A DNA stretch of 21,665 bases from Limnohabitans sp. (GCA_009693225.1 SHXP01000008.1:1-21665); one strand, 5' to 3'; counted from the first letter of the stretch, positions 1-8,688 are shown. Notes: generated by a model not told the origin, from the letters alone. Numbers and translations: made by a program.

Positions 1-2
1 CC

Positions 3-422
3 CATGTCGAGAGCAAAAAATGGAACGAAGCAGCATTGACCCAGTTCCGCCTCTACCCTGATATGTTTCCTTTGACACGACAGGTGCAAATCGCCTGCGA
101 CACTGCCAAGGGCGTGGTCGCCAGACTCGCCGGCGTCGATATTCCTGCCTATGAAGACAACGAAGTCACGCTTGCCGATCTGAAGCAACGCGTCGCCAAA
201 ACCATGGCCTTCGTCGAAACCTTCAAGGCCGCGCAGATTGACGGCACTGAAGACAAAGACATTGTCACCAAGCGCGGCGATGTAGAAACGCATTACAAGG
301 GCATGCAGTTTTTACTGAACCACGCCATGCCAAATATTTATTTTCACGTGACCACGGTGTATGCCATTCTGCGCCACAACGGTGTGGAGATCGGCAAGCG
401 CGATTACCTGGGCAAGGTGTAA
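3..422 (+). CDS. DUF1993 family protein, 5'-truncated by window edge
   Basis: The reading frame is open from the first complete codon (base 3) to a TAA at 420-422, so the true start lies outside the window. A TTG at 36 is not a convincing start, because the residues before it (HVESKKWNEAAL) continue smoothly into the family's conserved block RLYPDMFPLTRQVQIACDTAKG. That block, the GVDIPAYEDNE segment and the C-terminal HNGVEIGKRDYLG ending match the DUF1993 family as I recall it. These are proteins of about 165-175 aa predicted to be helical and related to DinB-like folds, with no established function. About 139 residues are visible, so roughly 30 are missing. It is followed by its own terminator at 456-494. 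Family assignment is by recognition of conserved segments; no biochemical role can be read from the sequence. Confidence 0.8.
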   Translation, partial: HVESKKWNEAALTQFRLYPDMFPLTRQVQIACDTAKGVVARLAGVDIPAYEDNEVTLADLKQRVAKTMAFVETFKAAQIDGTEDKDIVTKRGDVETHYKGMQFLLNHAMPNIYFHVTTVYAILRHNGVEIGKRDYLGKV

Positions 423-451
423 AAAATGTCAAGCGGCCAGGCCGCTTGACA
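421..451 (-). terminator. Intrinsic terminator of hrcA
   Basis: There is a perfect 12-bp inverted repeat, TGTCAAGCGGCC at 427-438 and GGCCGCTTGACA at 440-451, with a single base between. Read on the minus strand, the GC-rich hairpin is followed at once by TTTTTT (complement of 421-426), the layout of a Rho-independent terminator for leftward transcription. It lies 42 bp beyond the hrcA stop codon. On the plus strand no T-run follows, so it should act mainly on hrcA. Confidence 0.8.
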
Positions 452-455
452 CATT

Positions 456-494
456 CACCGCTGGAATGCAGTTGCATGCGCCAGCGGTGTTTTT
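456..494 (+). terminator. Intrinsic terminator of the DUF1993 gene
   Basis: CACCGCTGG (456-464) pairs perfectly with CCAGCGGTG (481-489), and the loop holds a second small stem (ATGCA/TGCAT). The hairpin is followed by a T-run from 490. This is a rightward Rho-independent terminator. Its T-run overlaps the hrcA stop codon (493-495), so the last bases of hrcA double as the end of the opposing transcription unit. Confidence 0.75.
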
Positions 495-1500
495 ATTTGT
501 GGCTCAGAGCGTTGCTGACCAGTTTGGCCGTGATGTCGACAATCTGGATCATGCGGTCGTAGGGCATGCGAGTGGGTCCTATGACGCCGAGCGTTCCCAC
601 CACCTGGCCGTCGACCTCGTAATTGGCGCTGACCACCGACAACTCCTCAAAAGGCACGATCTGGCTTTCGCCGCCGATGTAAATGCGCACGCCCTCGGCC
701 TGGTTGGACATGTCGAGCAGGCGCACGAGTTGGGCTTTTTGTTCGAACACTTTAAAAGCTCGGCGCAACTGGCCCATGTCGCTGGAGAAATCGGAGACCG
801 ACAACAGATTGCGCTCACCGCTGATGACCACGCCGTCCTCATTCGAGTTGATGGCTTCGGAGCTGAACTGCACCGCAGCCTGCATCAGGGCGGCGATTTC
901 GCTGCGCAGTTTTTCCACGTCCTGTTGCAGTCTTTGCCGGACTTCCTCGATAGCCATGCCGACAAAATGCGTGTTCAGGTAATTGGAGGCTTCGATCAGT
1001 TGCGACTGAGCAATATCGGCGTCAGCGAAGATAACCCGGTTTTGCACGTCTCCGTCCGGCGACACAATGATGACCAGCACACGCTTGTCTGACAGGCGTA
1101 AAAACTCGATATGCCGGAACACAGAGCCACGGCGAGGCGACATGACCACGCCGACAAAATGCGACAGGTTTGACAACAGGCTGGCTGCATTGGTAATGAC
1201 TTTTTGCGGCTGCTCGGGTGCCAGTGGGGGCGCGTGCAGGTCTTCGCGGTTGATAGTCAACATGGTGTCGACAAACAAGCGGTAGCCTCTGGCCGTCGGT
1301 ATGCGCCCGGCCGAAGTGTGCGGGCTGACGATCAGCCCCAGCTCCTCCAGATCGGCCATGACGTTGCGCACAGTGGCAGGCGACAATTCAATGCCGTTGG
1401 CCCGCGACAAGGTGCGGGAACCCACCGGTTGGCCGTCTGCAATATAGCGCTCAACCAGGGTTTTCAACAGCAACTTTGCTCGGTCATCCAGCATGGTCAT
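493..1500 (-). CDS. hrcA: Heat-inducible transcription repressor HrcA
   Basis: 335 aa, the usual length for HrcA. HrcA binds CIRCE operators upstream of chaperone operons and represses them until heat shock titrates GroEL. The N-terminal winged-helix DNA-binding region is clear: SRTLSRANGIELSPATVRNVM at about residues 27-47, then ADLEELGLIVSPHTSAGRIPT. After it comes the long GAF-like domain with the family pattern SVVSANYEVDGQVVGTLGVIG near the C-terminus, ending in a typical IGPTRMPYDRMI segment. The ATG at 1500 is chosen because translation starts directly before the conserved N-terminus. It is divergent from nadK, with only 33 bp between start codons. No grpE, dnaK or dnaJ is in the window, and no CIRCE repeat was seen in its own short upstream region, so autoregulation is not supported here. 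Confidence 0.95.
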   Translation of the reverse strand: MTMLDDRAKLLLKTLVERYIADGQPVGSRTLSRANGIELSPATVRNVMADLEELGLIVSPHTSAGRIPTARGYRLFVDTMLTINREDLHAPPLAPEQPQKVITNAASLLSNLSHFVGVVMSPRRGSVFRHIEFLRLSDKRVLVIIVSPDGDVQNRVIFADADIAQSQLIEASNYLNTHFVGMAIEEVRQRLQQDVEKLRSEIAALMQAAVQFSSEAINSNEDGVVISGERNLLSVSDFSSDMGQLRRAFKVFEQKAQLVRLLDMSNQAEGVRIYIGGESQIVPFEELSVVSANYEVDGQVVGTLGVIGPTRMPYDRMIQIVDITAKLVSNALSHK

Positions 1501-1533
1501 CCTTTTGTGTCATTTTAATGATGTAATTTGTCC

Positions 1534-2430
1534 ATGAGCCTGACTTTCCGCCACATTGCCTTGATCGGCAAACACCACTCCGCTTTCCACAGCGCCCCGC
1601 CCGCCCAGGCCAGGCAGGTATTGACTTCCCTGACCCAATGGCTGCTGCAATCGGGGGCTGAGGTGTTTCTGGAAAAGGATTCGGCCCAGCAGATCGGGCT
1701 TGACATCGCGCCAGCATTGGATATTCGAGGCATCGCTGCCCAATGCGATCTGGCGCTGGTGCTTGGGGGTGACGGTACCATGCTCGGCTACGGGCGCCAA
1801 CTGGCGCCGCACGGCGTGCCTTTGATCGGCATCAACCAGGGGCGCCTTGGCTTCATCACGGATATTGCGTTGAACCAGCTCGAAGCCAGGCTGCAACCCA
1901 TGCTGCACGGCGAATACGAGGAAGACCACCGGGTCATGCTGCATGCTCAGGTCTGGCGCGGCGCAGACCTTGTGCTGGAGGCGCAGGCCTTGAACGACGT
2001 GGTGGTCAACCGGGGTGCGACCACCGGCATGGTGGAATTGCGCGTCAGCGTAGACGGGAATTTCGTGGCAAACCAGCGTGCCGACGGTCTGATCATTGCC
2101 ACCCCGACCGGCTCCACCGCTTACGCGTTGTCGGCGGGCGGACCCTTGCTGCAGCCCTCGCTCGGAGGCCTGGTGATGGTGCCCATCGCGCCGCACACCT
2201 TGTCCAACCGGCCCCTGGTACTCACCAACTCGGCTGACATTCTGATTGAGCTGGTGGCCGGGCGCGATGCCAGCGCCAATTTCGACATGCAATCGCTGGC
2301 CTCGCTACTCATCGGCGATCAGGTCAAGGTGCGTAAATCACAGCACCATGCGGTATTTCTGCACCCCCGGGGCTGGAGCTACTTTGACACACTCAGACAG
2401 AAACTGCATTGGAACGAGGGAGGTTCATGA
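1534..2430 (+). CDS. nadK: NAD kinase
   Basis: 298 aa from the ATG at 1534. This ATG is preferred over the in-frame TTG at 1528 because family members begin close to the FRHIALIGK segment. The enzyme phosphorylates NAD+ at the adenosine 2'-OH with ATP or polyphosphate to make NADP+ in the cytoplasm. The diagnostic GGDGT motif sits at about residues 78-82 (LALVLGGDGTMLGYGR), followed by the NQGRLGFITDI motif and the NAD-binding/oligomer segment DGLIIATPTGSTAYALSAGG. It is the first gene of a tight operon; its TGA stop overlaps the ATG of recN (ATGA at 2427-2430), suggesting translational coupling. Pairing of nadK with divergent hrcA and downstream recN is common in this bacterial group. Confidence 0.96.
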   Translation: MSLTFRHIALIGKHHSAFHSAPPAQARQVLTSLTQWLLQSGAEVFLEKDSAQQIGLDIAPALDIRGIAAQCDLALVLGGDGTMLGYGRQLAPHGVPLIGINQGRLGFITDIALNQLEARLQPMLHGEYEEDHRVMLHAQVWRGADLVLEAQALNDVVVNRGATTGMVELRVSVDGNFVANQRADGLIIATPTGSTAYALSAGGPLLQPSLGGLVMVPIAPHTLSNRPLVLTNSADILIELVAGRDASANFDMQSLASLLIGDQVKVRKSQHHAVFLHPRGWSYFDTLRQKLHWNEGGS

Positions 2431-4118
2431 GTCTGCAACGCATCAGCCTACGCGACTTCGTCATCGTGCGGCAACTCGAACTCGAAGTCACGGGCGAGTT
2501 CAGTGTGCTCAGCGGCGAAACCGGCGCCGGCAAATCCATCTTGATTGACGCGCTGCAACTGGTGCTAGGTGCGCGCGCCGATGCCGGTGTGGTCCGAGAA
2601 GGCGCGACGCGCAGCGAAATCAGCGCTGGTTTTCTTGCCAATGAAGCGGTCAACCAATGGTTGCAGCACAACGGTTTCGACCAAAGCGATGAACTCCTGC
2701 TCAGACGCAGCATTGACAGCCAAGGCAAGAGCCGGGCCTGGATCAACGGCAGCGCGGCGACTGCGGCCCAACTGCGCGAAATAGGCGACCAGCTGGTCGA
2801 TATCCACGGCCAGCACGCCTGGCAAAGCCTGACCAGGCCCAGCGCTGTGCGCGGTTTGCTTGACGCCTACGCCGGAGTCGACACGCGCGTCCTGCAACAG
2901 ACCTGGGACGACTGGCGCAGCGCCCAGCAGACGCTCTTACAAGCCCGTCAGGCGCAAAACCAGTTGCAGCAGGAACGCGAACGCCTGGCCTGGCAGATCG
3001 GTGAAGTCGACAAACTCTCCCCGCGCTCAGACGAATGGGACGAACTCAATACCCGGCATTCACGCCTGTCAAACGCACGCTCGCTGATGGAGGCGGCGCA
3101 AACCTCCTTGCAACATCTCAACGGCGAAGAAGCATCCGCTACGCTGGGCCTGGCCCATGCGCAAAACGCTTTGCTGGAACACAGCCATATAGAACCCGAA
3201 TTTCAGGCGCTGGCCGAGCAACTCGGCGCCTGCCTTGCCCAGGCTGAGGATGCGGCCCACAGTCTGCAGACCTGGCTGCGCCGCGCCGACCTGGACCCGC
3301 AAGGCCTGGAAGAGCTGGATGAACGCCTGGGTTTGTGGGTCTCGCTGGCGCGCCGCTACAAACGCACCCCGGCTGAATTGGCTGAGCTTTACGCCGGCTG
3401 GCAACGCGAGTTGCAAAAACTCGATGCCGCCGCCGACCTGGCTGCGCTTGAAAAAACCGAGCAAGCCGCCGCCCAGGCTTTCATGAAAGAGGCTAAATTG
3501 CTGAGCAAAGCCCGTGCCGCAGCGGCGCCCAAACTCGCCGCCAGTATCACCCAGGCCATGCAAAACCTGGGCATGCAAGGCGGCCGTTTTGAGGTCATGC
3601 TGGAAATCCTGCCCGAAGCTGCCAGCCATGGTCTGGAAGACATTCAGTTTCTGGTCGCCGGTCACGCGGCCAGCACGCCCCGGCCTGTGGGCAAAGTGGC
3701 CTCCGGCGGCGAGTTATCTCGCATTGCCCTGGCCATCGCCGTCACCACCAGTCAACTGGGCACAGCGCAAACCCTGATCTTTGACGAGGTCGACTCCGGT
3801 GTCGGCGGCGCAGTGGCTGAAACAGTGGGACGGCTCATGAAGCAACTCGGGTGCGACCGTCAGGTGCTGGCCGTGACCCACTTACCGCAGGTGGCGGCCT
3901 GTGCAGACCACCACTGGGTAGTCTCCAAACAATCCGACAAGCAAGGCAGTTTCAGCGCTGTTGAGTCGGTAAACGGCGAACACCGGGTCAGCGAAATCGC
4001 CCGCATGCTCGGCGGTGAGCGCCTGTCGGACACCACCCACGCACACGCGCGTGAAATGCTGCAAACCATGGCAGCTGCGGCAACGGTCAAAGCCAAACCC
4101 CGGGTCAGCAAAACATGA
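2427..4118 (+). CDS. recN: DNA repair protein RecN (SMC-like ATPase)
   Basis: 563 aa. RecN is an SMC-related ATPase acting early in double-strand break repair, holding ends or sister DNA together with RecA. The Walker A motif GETGAGKS is at residues 30-37. The ABC-type signature SGGELSR is near residue 426 and the Walker B segment LIFDEVDSGVGG near residue 450. The middle part (roughly 150-365) is rich in Gln, Glu, Arg and Ala, as expected for the antiparallel coiled-coil arm. The ATG at 2427 is used, not the frame's earlier GTG/TTG-type possibilities, because MSLQRISLRDFVIV matches the family N-terminus, and an AGGGAGG ribosome-binding site precedes it. It overlaps nadK upstream and rapZ downstream by ATGA. 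Any SOS control would act from the nadK promoter region, where no clear LexA box was recognised. Confidence 0.96.
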   Translation: MSLQRISLRDFVIVRQLELEVTGEFSVLSGETGAGKSILIDALQLVLGARADAGVVREGATRSEISAGFLANEAVNQWLQHNGFDQSDELLLRRSIDSQGKSRAWINGSAATAAQLREIGDQLVDIHGQHAWQSLTRPSAVRGLLDAYAGVDTRVLQQTWDDWRSAQQTLLQARQAQNQLQQERERLAWQIGEVDKLSPRSDEWDELNTRHSRLSNARSLMEAAQTSLQHLNGEEASATLGLAHAQNALLEHSHIEPEFQALAEQLGACLAQAEDAAHSLQTWLRRADLDPQGLEELDERLGLWVSLARRYKRTPAELAELYAGWQRELQKLDAAADLAALEKTEQAAAQAFMKEAKLLSKARAAAAPKLAASITQAMQNLGMQGGRFEVMLEILPEAASHGLEDIQFLVAGHAASTPRPVGKVASGGELSRIALAIAVTTSQLGTAQTLIFDEVDSGVGGAVAETVGRLMKQLGCDRQVLAVTHLPQVAACADHHWVVSKQSDKQGSFSAVESVNGEHRVSEIARMLGGERLSDTTHAHAREMLQTMAAAATVKAKPRVSKT

Positions 4119-4984
4119 AGCGCGAACTCGTGCTGATCACCGGCATGGCCGGTTCCGGCAAATCGATTGCCCTGCACGCGCTGGAAGACGCAGGTTATTA
4201 CTGCGTCGACAACCTGCCGCCCGAGCTGCTGATACCTTTCGTGCAGCTTGAAGACCGCAAGCAATCCACCAAGGTGGCGATTGCCATGGACGTGCGAAGT
4301 GCCAACGCCTTGCACACCGTGCCCGCGCAACTGGACGAATTGCGCAAACAGGACGTGAATGTGCGACTGCTTTTTCTGGACGCAGGCTCCGATACCCTGT
4401 TGCGGCGTTTTTCGGAAACCCGGCGCAATCACCCGCTGTCGCATGCGTCTGCCGACGGCAGCCAAAGCGCTCTGGATTTGATAAACGCCATCGAACTCGA
4501 GCGCCAGCTGCTGGCCGATTTACGCGAAGAATCCCACATCATCGACACCAGCCAATTGCGCGCCACCAAATTGCAAAGTTACATACACGATCTGGTCACC
4601 GCGGCCAGCTCTCAACTGACGCTGATGTTCGAATCCTTCGCATTCAAACGCGGCATCCCTGTACACGCCGATTTCGTGTTTGACGTTCGCATGCTGCCCA
4701 ACCCACATTACGAAGCCGATTTGCGCCAGCAAAGCGGTCGCGACGCAGCGGTGGCCGACTGGCTGAAATTGCATCAACCGATTCTAGCCATGGAAAAACA
4801 GATTGCGGATTTTCTCGACCAGTGGCTGCCTGCCCTCAAGCAGGATCACCGCAGCTATGTGACGGTGGCCATCGGTTGCACCGGCGGTCAGCACCGCTCG
4901 GTCTACCTGGTCGAGCAGTTACACCAGCGCTTTGCCCGCGACTGGGTCAGCCTCAAACGCCATCGCGAGCTGGACCCCGCATAA
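4115..4984 (+). CDS. rapZ: RNase adapter protein RapZ (P-loop nucleotide-binding protein)
   Basis: 289 aa, the family's normal length. In enterobacteria RapZ binds small RNAs such as GlmZ and delivers them to RNase E, so tuning glucosamine-6-phosphate synthase; in other bacteria the role is less defined. The Walker A motif GMAGSGKS is at residues 10-17, followed by the typical ALEDAGYYCVDNLPPELL. The C-terminal RNA-binding domain keeps the VTVAIGCTGGQHRSVYLVE motif at about residues 248-266 and the HADFVFDVRMLPNPH segment. The start overlaps the recN stop (ATGA, 4115-4118). In many proteobacteria rapZ sits with ptsN and hprK; here it is coupled to recN instead. The next gene, mutY, is convergent, with 60 bp between the stops and no clear hairpin there. 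Confidence 0.95.
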   Translation: MKRELVLITGMAGSGKSIALHALEDAGYYCVDNLPPELLIPFVQLEDRKQSTKVAIAMDVRSANALHTVPAQLDELRKQDVNVRLLFLDAGSDTLLRRFSETRRNHPLSHASADGSQSALDLINAIELERQLLADLREESHIIDTSQLRATKLQSYIHDLVTAASSQLTLMFESFAFKRGIPVHADFVFDVRMLPNPHYEADLRQQSGRDAAVADWLKLHQPILAMEKQIADFLDQWLPALKQDHRSYVTVAIGCTGGQHRSVYLVEQLHQRFARDWVSLKRHRELDPA

Positions 4985-5044
4985 GCCAAACCTGGGGCCG
5001 TACTGTCAGGCTGCCGTGTATTCACCAGCCTTTACACAGACATA

Positions 5045-6091
5045 TCAACCGGCCGCAGGCATCTGCGCCAGCAATTTGCGCACCGGCGCGGGCAGGCCCA
5101 AGGCCGACCATTGCGCCGGAGTGAACCAGCTGCCTTCGCCCAAAGTCGTCTTTTCTGGCAACGACAAGTGACAGGCAAGCAAATGCAAATCCTTGTGCGT
5201 CAACACATGCACAAAGGCAGGCATAGGCGTGACTGTCTGTCGCCAGGCGGGGGGCACAGCTTGCAGCAACTGCATTTCCGACTCGAACAAAGGCTGGGTA
5301 TACAAGCCCGCCCACACACCGGTGGCCGGGCGCTGCGCCAACCAGGCCTCACCCTGCGGGGTAGAGGCACACAACAGCCACAGGCTTAGCGCGGCGCGCT
5401 TGAGTTTGCGGATTTTGACCGGGTAATCCGACGGGTTGGCGCCGGCCATTGCCACGCAATCCGCGCGCACCGGGCAACGCGGGCAAGCCGGCGAGGAACG
5501 GGTGCACAAGGTGGCGCCAAGATCCATGATGCCTTGGGTATAGGCGGGCATGTCGGCAGGCGTCAACGGCAGACATTGATCCGCGATGGTTTGCAATTTT
5601 TTTTCATTCACAGATGAAGACAAATCCAGCGCAAAACCCTGATGACGGGTCAATACACGTTTGACGTTGCCGTCAAGAATGGCGACGCGTTCATCAAAGC
5701 ACAGGGAGGCAATCGCAGCGGCGGTGGACGGCCCGATGCCCTTGAGAGACTGCAAGCCGGCCATGTGCTGCGGAAAGACGCCGCCGTGCCCGGCCGCGAC
5801 TTGTTGCGCACAGGCATGCAGATTGCGCGCCCGGCTGTAATAGCCCAGACCGCTCCACAGTCCCAGCACCTGATCCAGATGGGCGGCAGCCAGCGCCTTG
5901 ACATCGGGGAAGGCGGTCAGAAAATGCTGGTAATAGCCGAGGACGGTGACCACCTGGGTTTGCTGCAACATGATTTCAGACAACCAGACTCGGTAGGGGT
6001 CACGCGTGTTCTGCCAGGGTAAATCATGCCGCCCGTGCAAGCGCTGCCAGTTCACCAGACGCTGGGCAAAACTGGTCACGGTTTTTGACAT
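5045..6091 (-). CDS. mutY: A/G-specific adenine DNA glycosylase MutY
   Basis: 348 aa. MutY removes adenine mispaired with 8-oxoguanine. The catalytic Glu lies in SEIMLQQTQV (E39). The helix-hairpin-helix runs LKGIGPSTAAAI and is followed by catalytic Asp140 in ILDGNVKRVLTRH. The iron-sulfur cluster loop has Cys196, Cys203, Cys206 and Cys212, the expected C-x6-C-x2-C-x5-C spacing. The C-terminal part (from about residue 225) is the NUDIX-like domain that recognises 8-oxoguanine, with the recognisable LAQRPATGVWAGLYTQPLFE segment. Its start lies inside the 3' end of mutM (16-bp overlap), so the two are almost certainly one transcript. Linkage of the two genes makes a compact oxidised-guanine repair operon, unlike E. 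coli, where they are unlinked. Confidence 0.96.
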   Translation of the reverse strand: MSKTVTSFAQRLVNWQRLHGRHDLPWQNTRDPYRVWLSEIMLQQTQVVTVLGYYQHFLTAFPDVKALAAAHLDQVLGLWSGLGYYSRARNLHACAQQVAAGHGGVFPQHMAGLQSLKGIGPSTAAAIASLCFDERVAILDGNVKRVLTRHQGFALDLSSSVNEKKLQTIADQCLPLTPADMPAYTQGIMDLGATLCTRSSPACPRCPVRADCVAMAGANPSDYPVKIRKLKRAALSLWLLCASTPQGEAWLAQRPATGVWAGLYTQPLFESEMQLLQAVPPAWRQTVTPMPAFVHVLTHKDLHLLACHLSLPEKTTLGEGSWFTPAQWSALGLPAPVRKLLAQMPAAG

Positions 6092-6891
6092 AAAGGACAG
6101 TAAAAAGTCGAACGCTGACCCTGAACAAGGCGCTTGATGGGGGCGGCGCAGACCCGGCAGGCCTGTCCTGTCCTGTCGTAAACATTGGCCTGCAGCTGGA
6201 AGTAGCCGTTCTGCCCCTGGGCATTGGAGAAATCACGCAGACTGCTGCCGCCTTGGGCCACCGCCTGCGCCAGCACATCGCATATGGCGCGGTGCAGGCG
6301 CGCGGCGCGCGGCTTGCTGATGCGCGAGGACCGTGTGGTCGGGCGTATGCATGCGAGAAACAAGGCCTCGCTGGCGTAGATATTGCCCACGCCCACCACC
6401 AGTTCGCCCGCCAGCAAGACCTGTTTGACCGGCGCCTGTCTTTTTTTCAAGCCATCGGCAAACATCTGCGCACTGAAACCGTCACCAAGCGGTTCTACCC
6501 CGAGATGCCCCAGTAATTTCTGCGCCACGGCATGCTGCTCGCTGTCAGCATATACGACTGCTCCGAATCGTCTTGGGTCATGCAAACGCAACAAGCCCCG
6601 GTCGGTCAGCAAGTCGAAATGGTCATGCTTACCGGCGGGCAGTCCTGGCGGCCCGAAGCGCAAGGAACCGGACATGCCCAGGTGCACCAGCAACAATCCA
6701 GTGCTTAAATCAATAAGCAGATACTTACCCCGACGCCTGACCTGTAAGACCTGTCTGCCAAGCAGCGCCCCCGGTTCACAACCCAAGGGCCAGCGCAAGG
6801 GCAAACCGACGCGCACGTCAAGCACCTTTGCACCTGCGATGGCCGGTGCAAAACTCAAGCGGGTGACTTCAACTTCGGGTAATTCAGGCAT
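6076..6891 (-). CDS. mutM: Formamidopyrimidine-DNA glycosylase (Fpg/MutM)
   Basis: 271 aa. This is a bifunctional glycosylase/AP lyase that excises 8-oxoguanine and formamidopyrimidines. The start is set at the ATG giving MPELPEVE, because the mature enzyme uses Pro2 as the catalytic nucleophile; the in-frame ATG three codons upstream (6900) would place Pro internally and inactivate it. Glu3 is present, the catalytic Lys lies in RRRGKYLLID, and NIYASEALFLA forms the helix-two-turn-helix region. The C-terminal zinc finger is CRVC-x16-CPLC, ending at QKP. It is transcribed leftward ahead of mutY with a 16-bp overlap, and divergently from the TPR gene with 39 bp between starts. Confidence 0.96.
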   Translation of the reverse strand: MPELPEVEVTRLSFAPAIAGAKVLDVRVGLPLRWPLGCEPGALLGRQVLQVRRRGKYLLIDLSTGLLLVHLGMSGSLRFGPPGLPAGKHDHFDLLTDRGLLRLHDPRRFGAVVYADSEQHAVAQKLLGHLGVEPLGDGFSAQMFADGLKKRQAPVKQVLLAGELVVGVGNIYASEALFLACIRPTTRSSRISKPRAARLHRAICDVLAQAVAQGGSSLRDFSNAQGQNGYFQLQANVYDRTGQACRVCAAPIKRLVQGQRSTFYCPLCQKP

Positions 6892-6930
6892 GCAGCGCAC
6901 TCATTCTGTGGCTGGGATTATCATTCCCTA

Positions 6931-8688
6931 ATGAATATCCTCCAACGCCATATTTTTTCGCCCACTTACCGAGCAGGATTCGCTTGTTTTCTCATGGGTG
7001 CCAGCGTGCTGGCCGCGCATGCCCAGGAATCTGCGGGCCAATCGCCCAAAGCTGCGCCGGAAGTCTTCAACAACTCTAACCTGAACGCTGAAACAGCCTT
7101 GCTGATCATGCTTGGCGAATTGCAGGTCAGCCAGGGGGACCCGGGGGCGGCTTATTCACTGTTGCTCGATGCGGCCCGTAAGACCGGCGACGAATCACTT
7201 TATAAACGGGCGGTCGACGTTGCCCTGAACTCGCGCAACGGCAACGCCGCACTCGATGGCGCCAAAGCCTGGAAAAAAGCCTTTCCCTTATCGCGTGACG
7301 CCAACCGCTATGTGCTGCAAATACTTGTGGCCTTGAACCAATTGGCCGAGAGCCTGATGCCGTTACGCAGTTATGTACAACTCGCACCTGAAACAGAACA
7401 GGTGCTGCTGATCAACGGACTGCCCCAGATCTACGCCCAGGCCAAAGACCAGGAACTGGCAGCGGCCGTGGTCGAACAGGCCCTGGTGCCCTTTGTCGAC
7501 AAACCGGCTACGGCAGCAGCCAGTTGGACAACGATTGGCCGCATGCGGGTATCGGCCAAAAAATTGTATCAGGCTCTTGACACCATAGACAAGGCCCTGG
7601 CCATTGACCCCAAGGCCTTAGAGCCCGGTTTTCTGGCTCTTGAATTGTTATCGCTAGGCATGACAGAAGCCGAGCCCGTTTTAAAACGCATCCTCACAGC
7701 GGATTCTCCGCCGCCCATGAGATTGACTTACGCGCGTGTGCTGATGGATGCCCACCGCCTGCTTGATGCCAGGGACCTGCTGCAATCTCTCAATAAAAGC
7801 CATCCGGCTTTCAGCGAAGCCTGGCTGTTGCAAGGTTCGCTGTGGTTAGATCTCGGCAAAGACAACGAAGCCCAGCAAGCCTTGCTGCGCTACATAGAAC
7901 TGGAAAAATCCAAGGAAGACGCCAAACTGTCTCAGGCCTACCTGATGTTGTCGAAAATCGCCAACAACCAGAAAAAAACCGCTGAGGCTGAGGCCTGGCT
8001 GAACAAGATTGATGATCCCGAGTCCCTGGCTCAGGTGCTGATTCAACGGGCCAACATGCTTGCCGCCCGCGGCGAAATGGGCAAGGCCCGTGCGCTGCTG
8101 GCAGATTTGCCGCACAACACGCCACAGGAAAAACGCATACGACTGCAAGCCGAATTGCAATTGCTGCGCGAACACAAAATGCACGAACAGGCTTACCAGG
8201 TGTTGCTCAAAGCCAGCAAAGCCGAGCCCGATGACCTGGACTTGCGCTATGAACAGGCCATGGCTGCTGAAAAAATCAACCGCATCGACGAAATGGAAAA
8301 GCTGTTGCGCGGCATCATGGCGTCCAACCCCGACTTTCAACACGCCTACAACGCCCTGGGCTACGCCTTGGCCGATCGCAATATGCGTTTGCCGGAAGCC
8401 CGCGCACTGATCGTCAAAGCCCTGGAATACGCGCCTGAAGACCCGATGATCACCGACAGTCTGGGCTGGGTTGAATTCCGAATGGGCAACAAACAAGCAG
8501 CTCTTGCCATTCTGCAACGCGCTTATGACACCAAGAATGACCCGGAAATCGCCGCCCACCTGGGCGAAGTGCATTGGAGTCTCGGACTGAAAGACAAAGC
8601 CATGAAAATCTGGCGTGATGCACTGAAATCAGACCCGAAGAACGATTTGTTGCAGGAAACCCTGAAACGGTTAAAGGTCAAACCTTGA
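6931..8688 (+). CDS. Exported tetratricopeptide repeat protein
   Basis: 585 aa. The N-terminus has a signal peptide (hydrophobic FACFLMGASVLAAHA, probable cleavage after Ala31 before QES), so the protein is predicted to be periplasmic or envelope-associated. The rest is helical and built of TPR-like units. The clearest lie near the C-terminus: AYNALGYALADRNMRLPEA, DSLGWVEFRMGNKQAALAIL and AAHLGEVHWSLGLKDKAMKIW, each with the alternating small/aromatic pattern of a TPR. Such proteins act as scaffolds; no enzymatic motif is visible. Its TGA stop overlaps the TTG start of lolB, and lolB-ispE follow, so it belongs to an envelope-biogenesis operon. A role linked to lipoprotein or outer-membrane assembly is inference from position only. 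Confidence 0.88.
   Translation: MNILQRHIFSPTYRAGFACFLMGASVLAAHAQESAGQSPKAAPEVFNNSNLNAETALLIMLGELQVSQGDPGAAYSLLLDAARKTGDESLYKRAVDVALNSRNGNAALDGAKAWKKAFPLSRDANRYVLQILVALNQLAESLMPLRSYVQLAPETEQVLLINGLPQIYAQAKDQELAAAVVEQALVPFVDKPATAAASWTTIGRMRVSAKKLYQALDTIDKALAIDPKALEPGFLALELLSLGMTEAEPVLKRILTADSPPPMRLTYARVLMDAHRLLDARDLLQSLNKSHPAFSEAWLLQGSLWLDLGKDNEAQQALLRYIELEKSKEDAKLSQAYLMLSKIANNQKKTAEAEAWLNKIDDPESLAQVLIQRANMLAARGEMGKARALLADLPHNTPQEKRIRLQAELQLLREHKMHEQAYQVLLKASKAEPDDLDLRYEQAMAAEKINRIDEMEKLLRGIMASNPDFQHAYNALGYALADRNMRLPEARALIVKALEYAPEDPMITDSLGWVEFRMGNKQAALAILQRAYDTKNDPEIAAHLGEVHWSLGLKDKAMKIWRDALKSDPKNDLLQETLKRLKVKP

Noticed and set aside
361..1092. Long plus-strand open frame (243 codons) opposite hrcA
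   Set aside because: It is the antisense shadow of hrcA, has no recognisable domain, and its His/Asp/Val-rich composition is typical of antisense frames in GC-rich genes.
1501..1533. CIRCE operator or heat-shock promoter between hrcA and nadK
   Set aside because: No TTAGCACTC-N9-GAGTGCTAA pattern is present in this short AT-rich gap.
1510..2292. 260-codon minus-strand frame over nadK
   Set aside because: nadK on the plus strand has every family motif; the opposite frame is a by-product of its codon bias.
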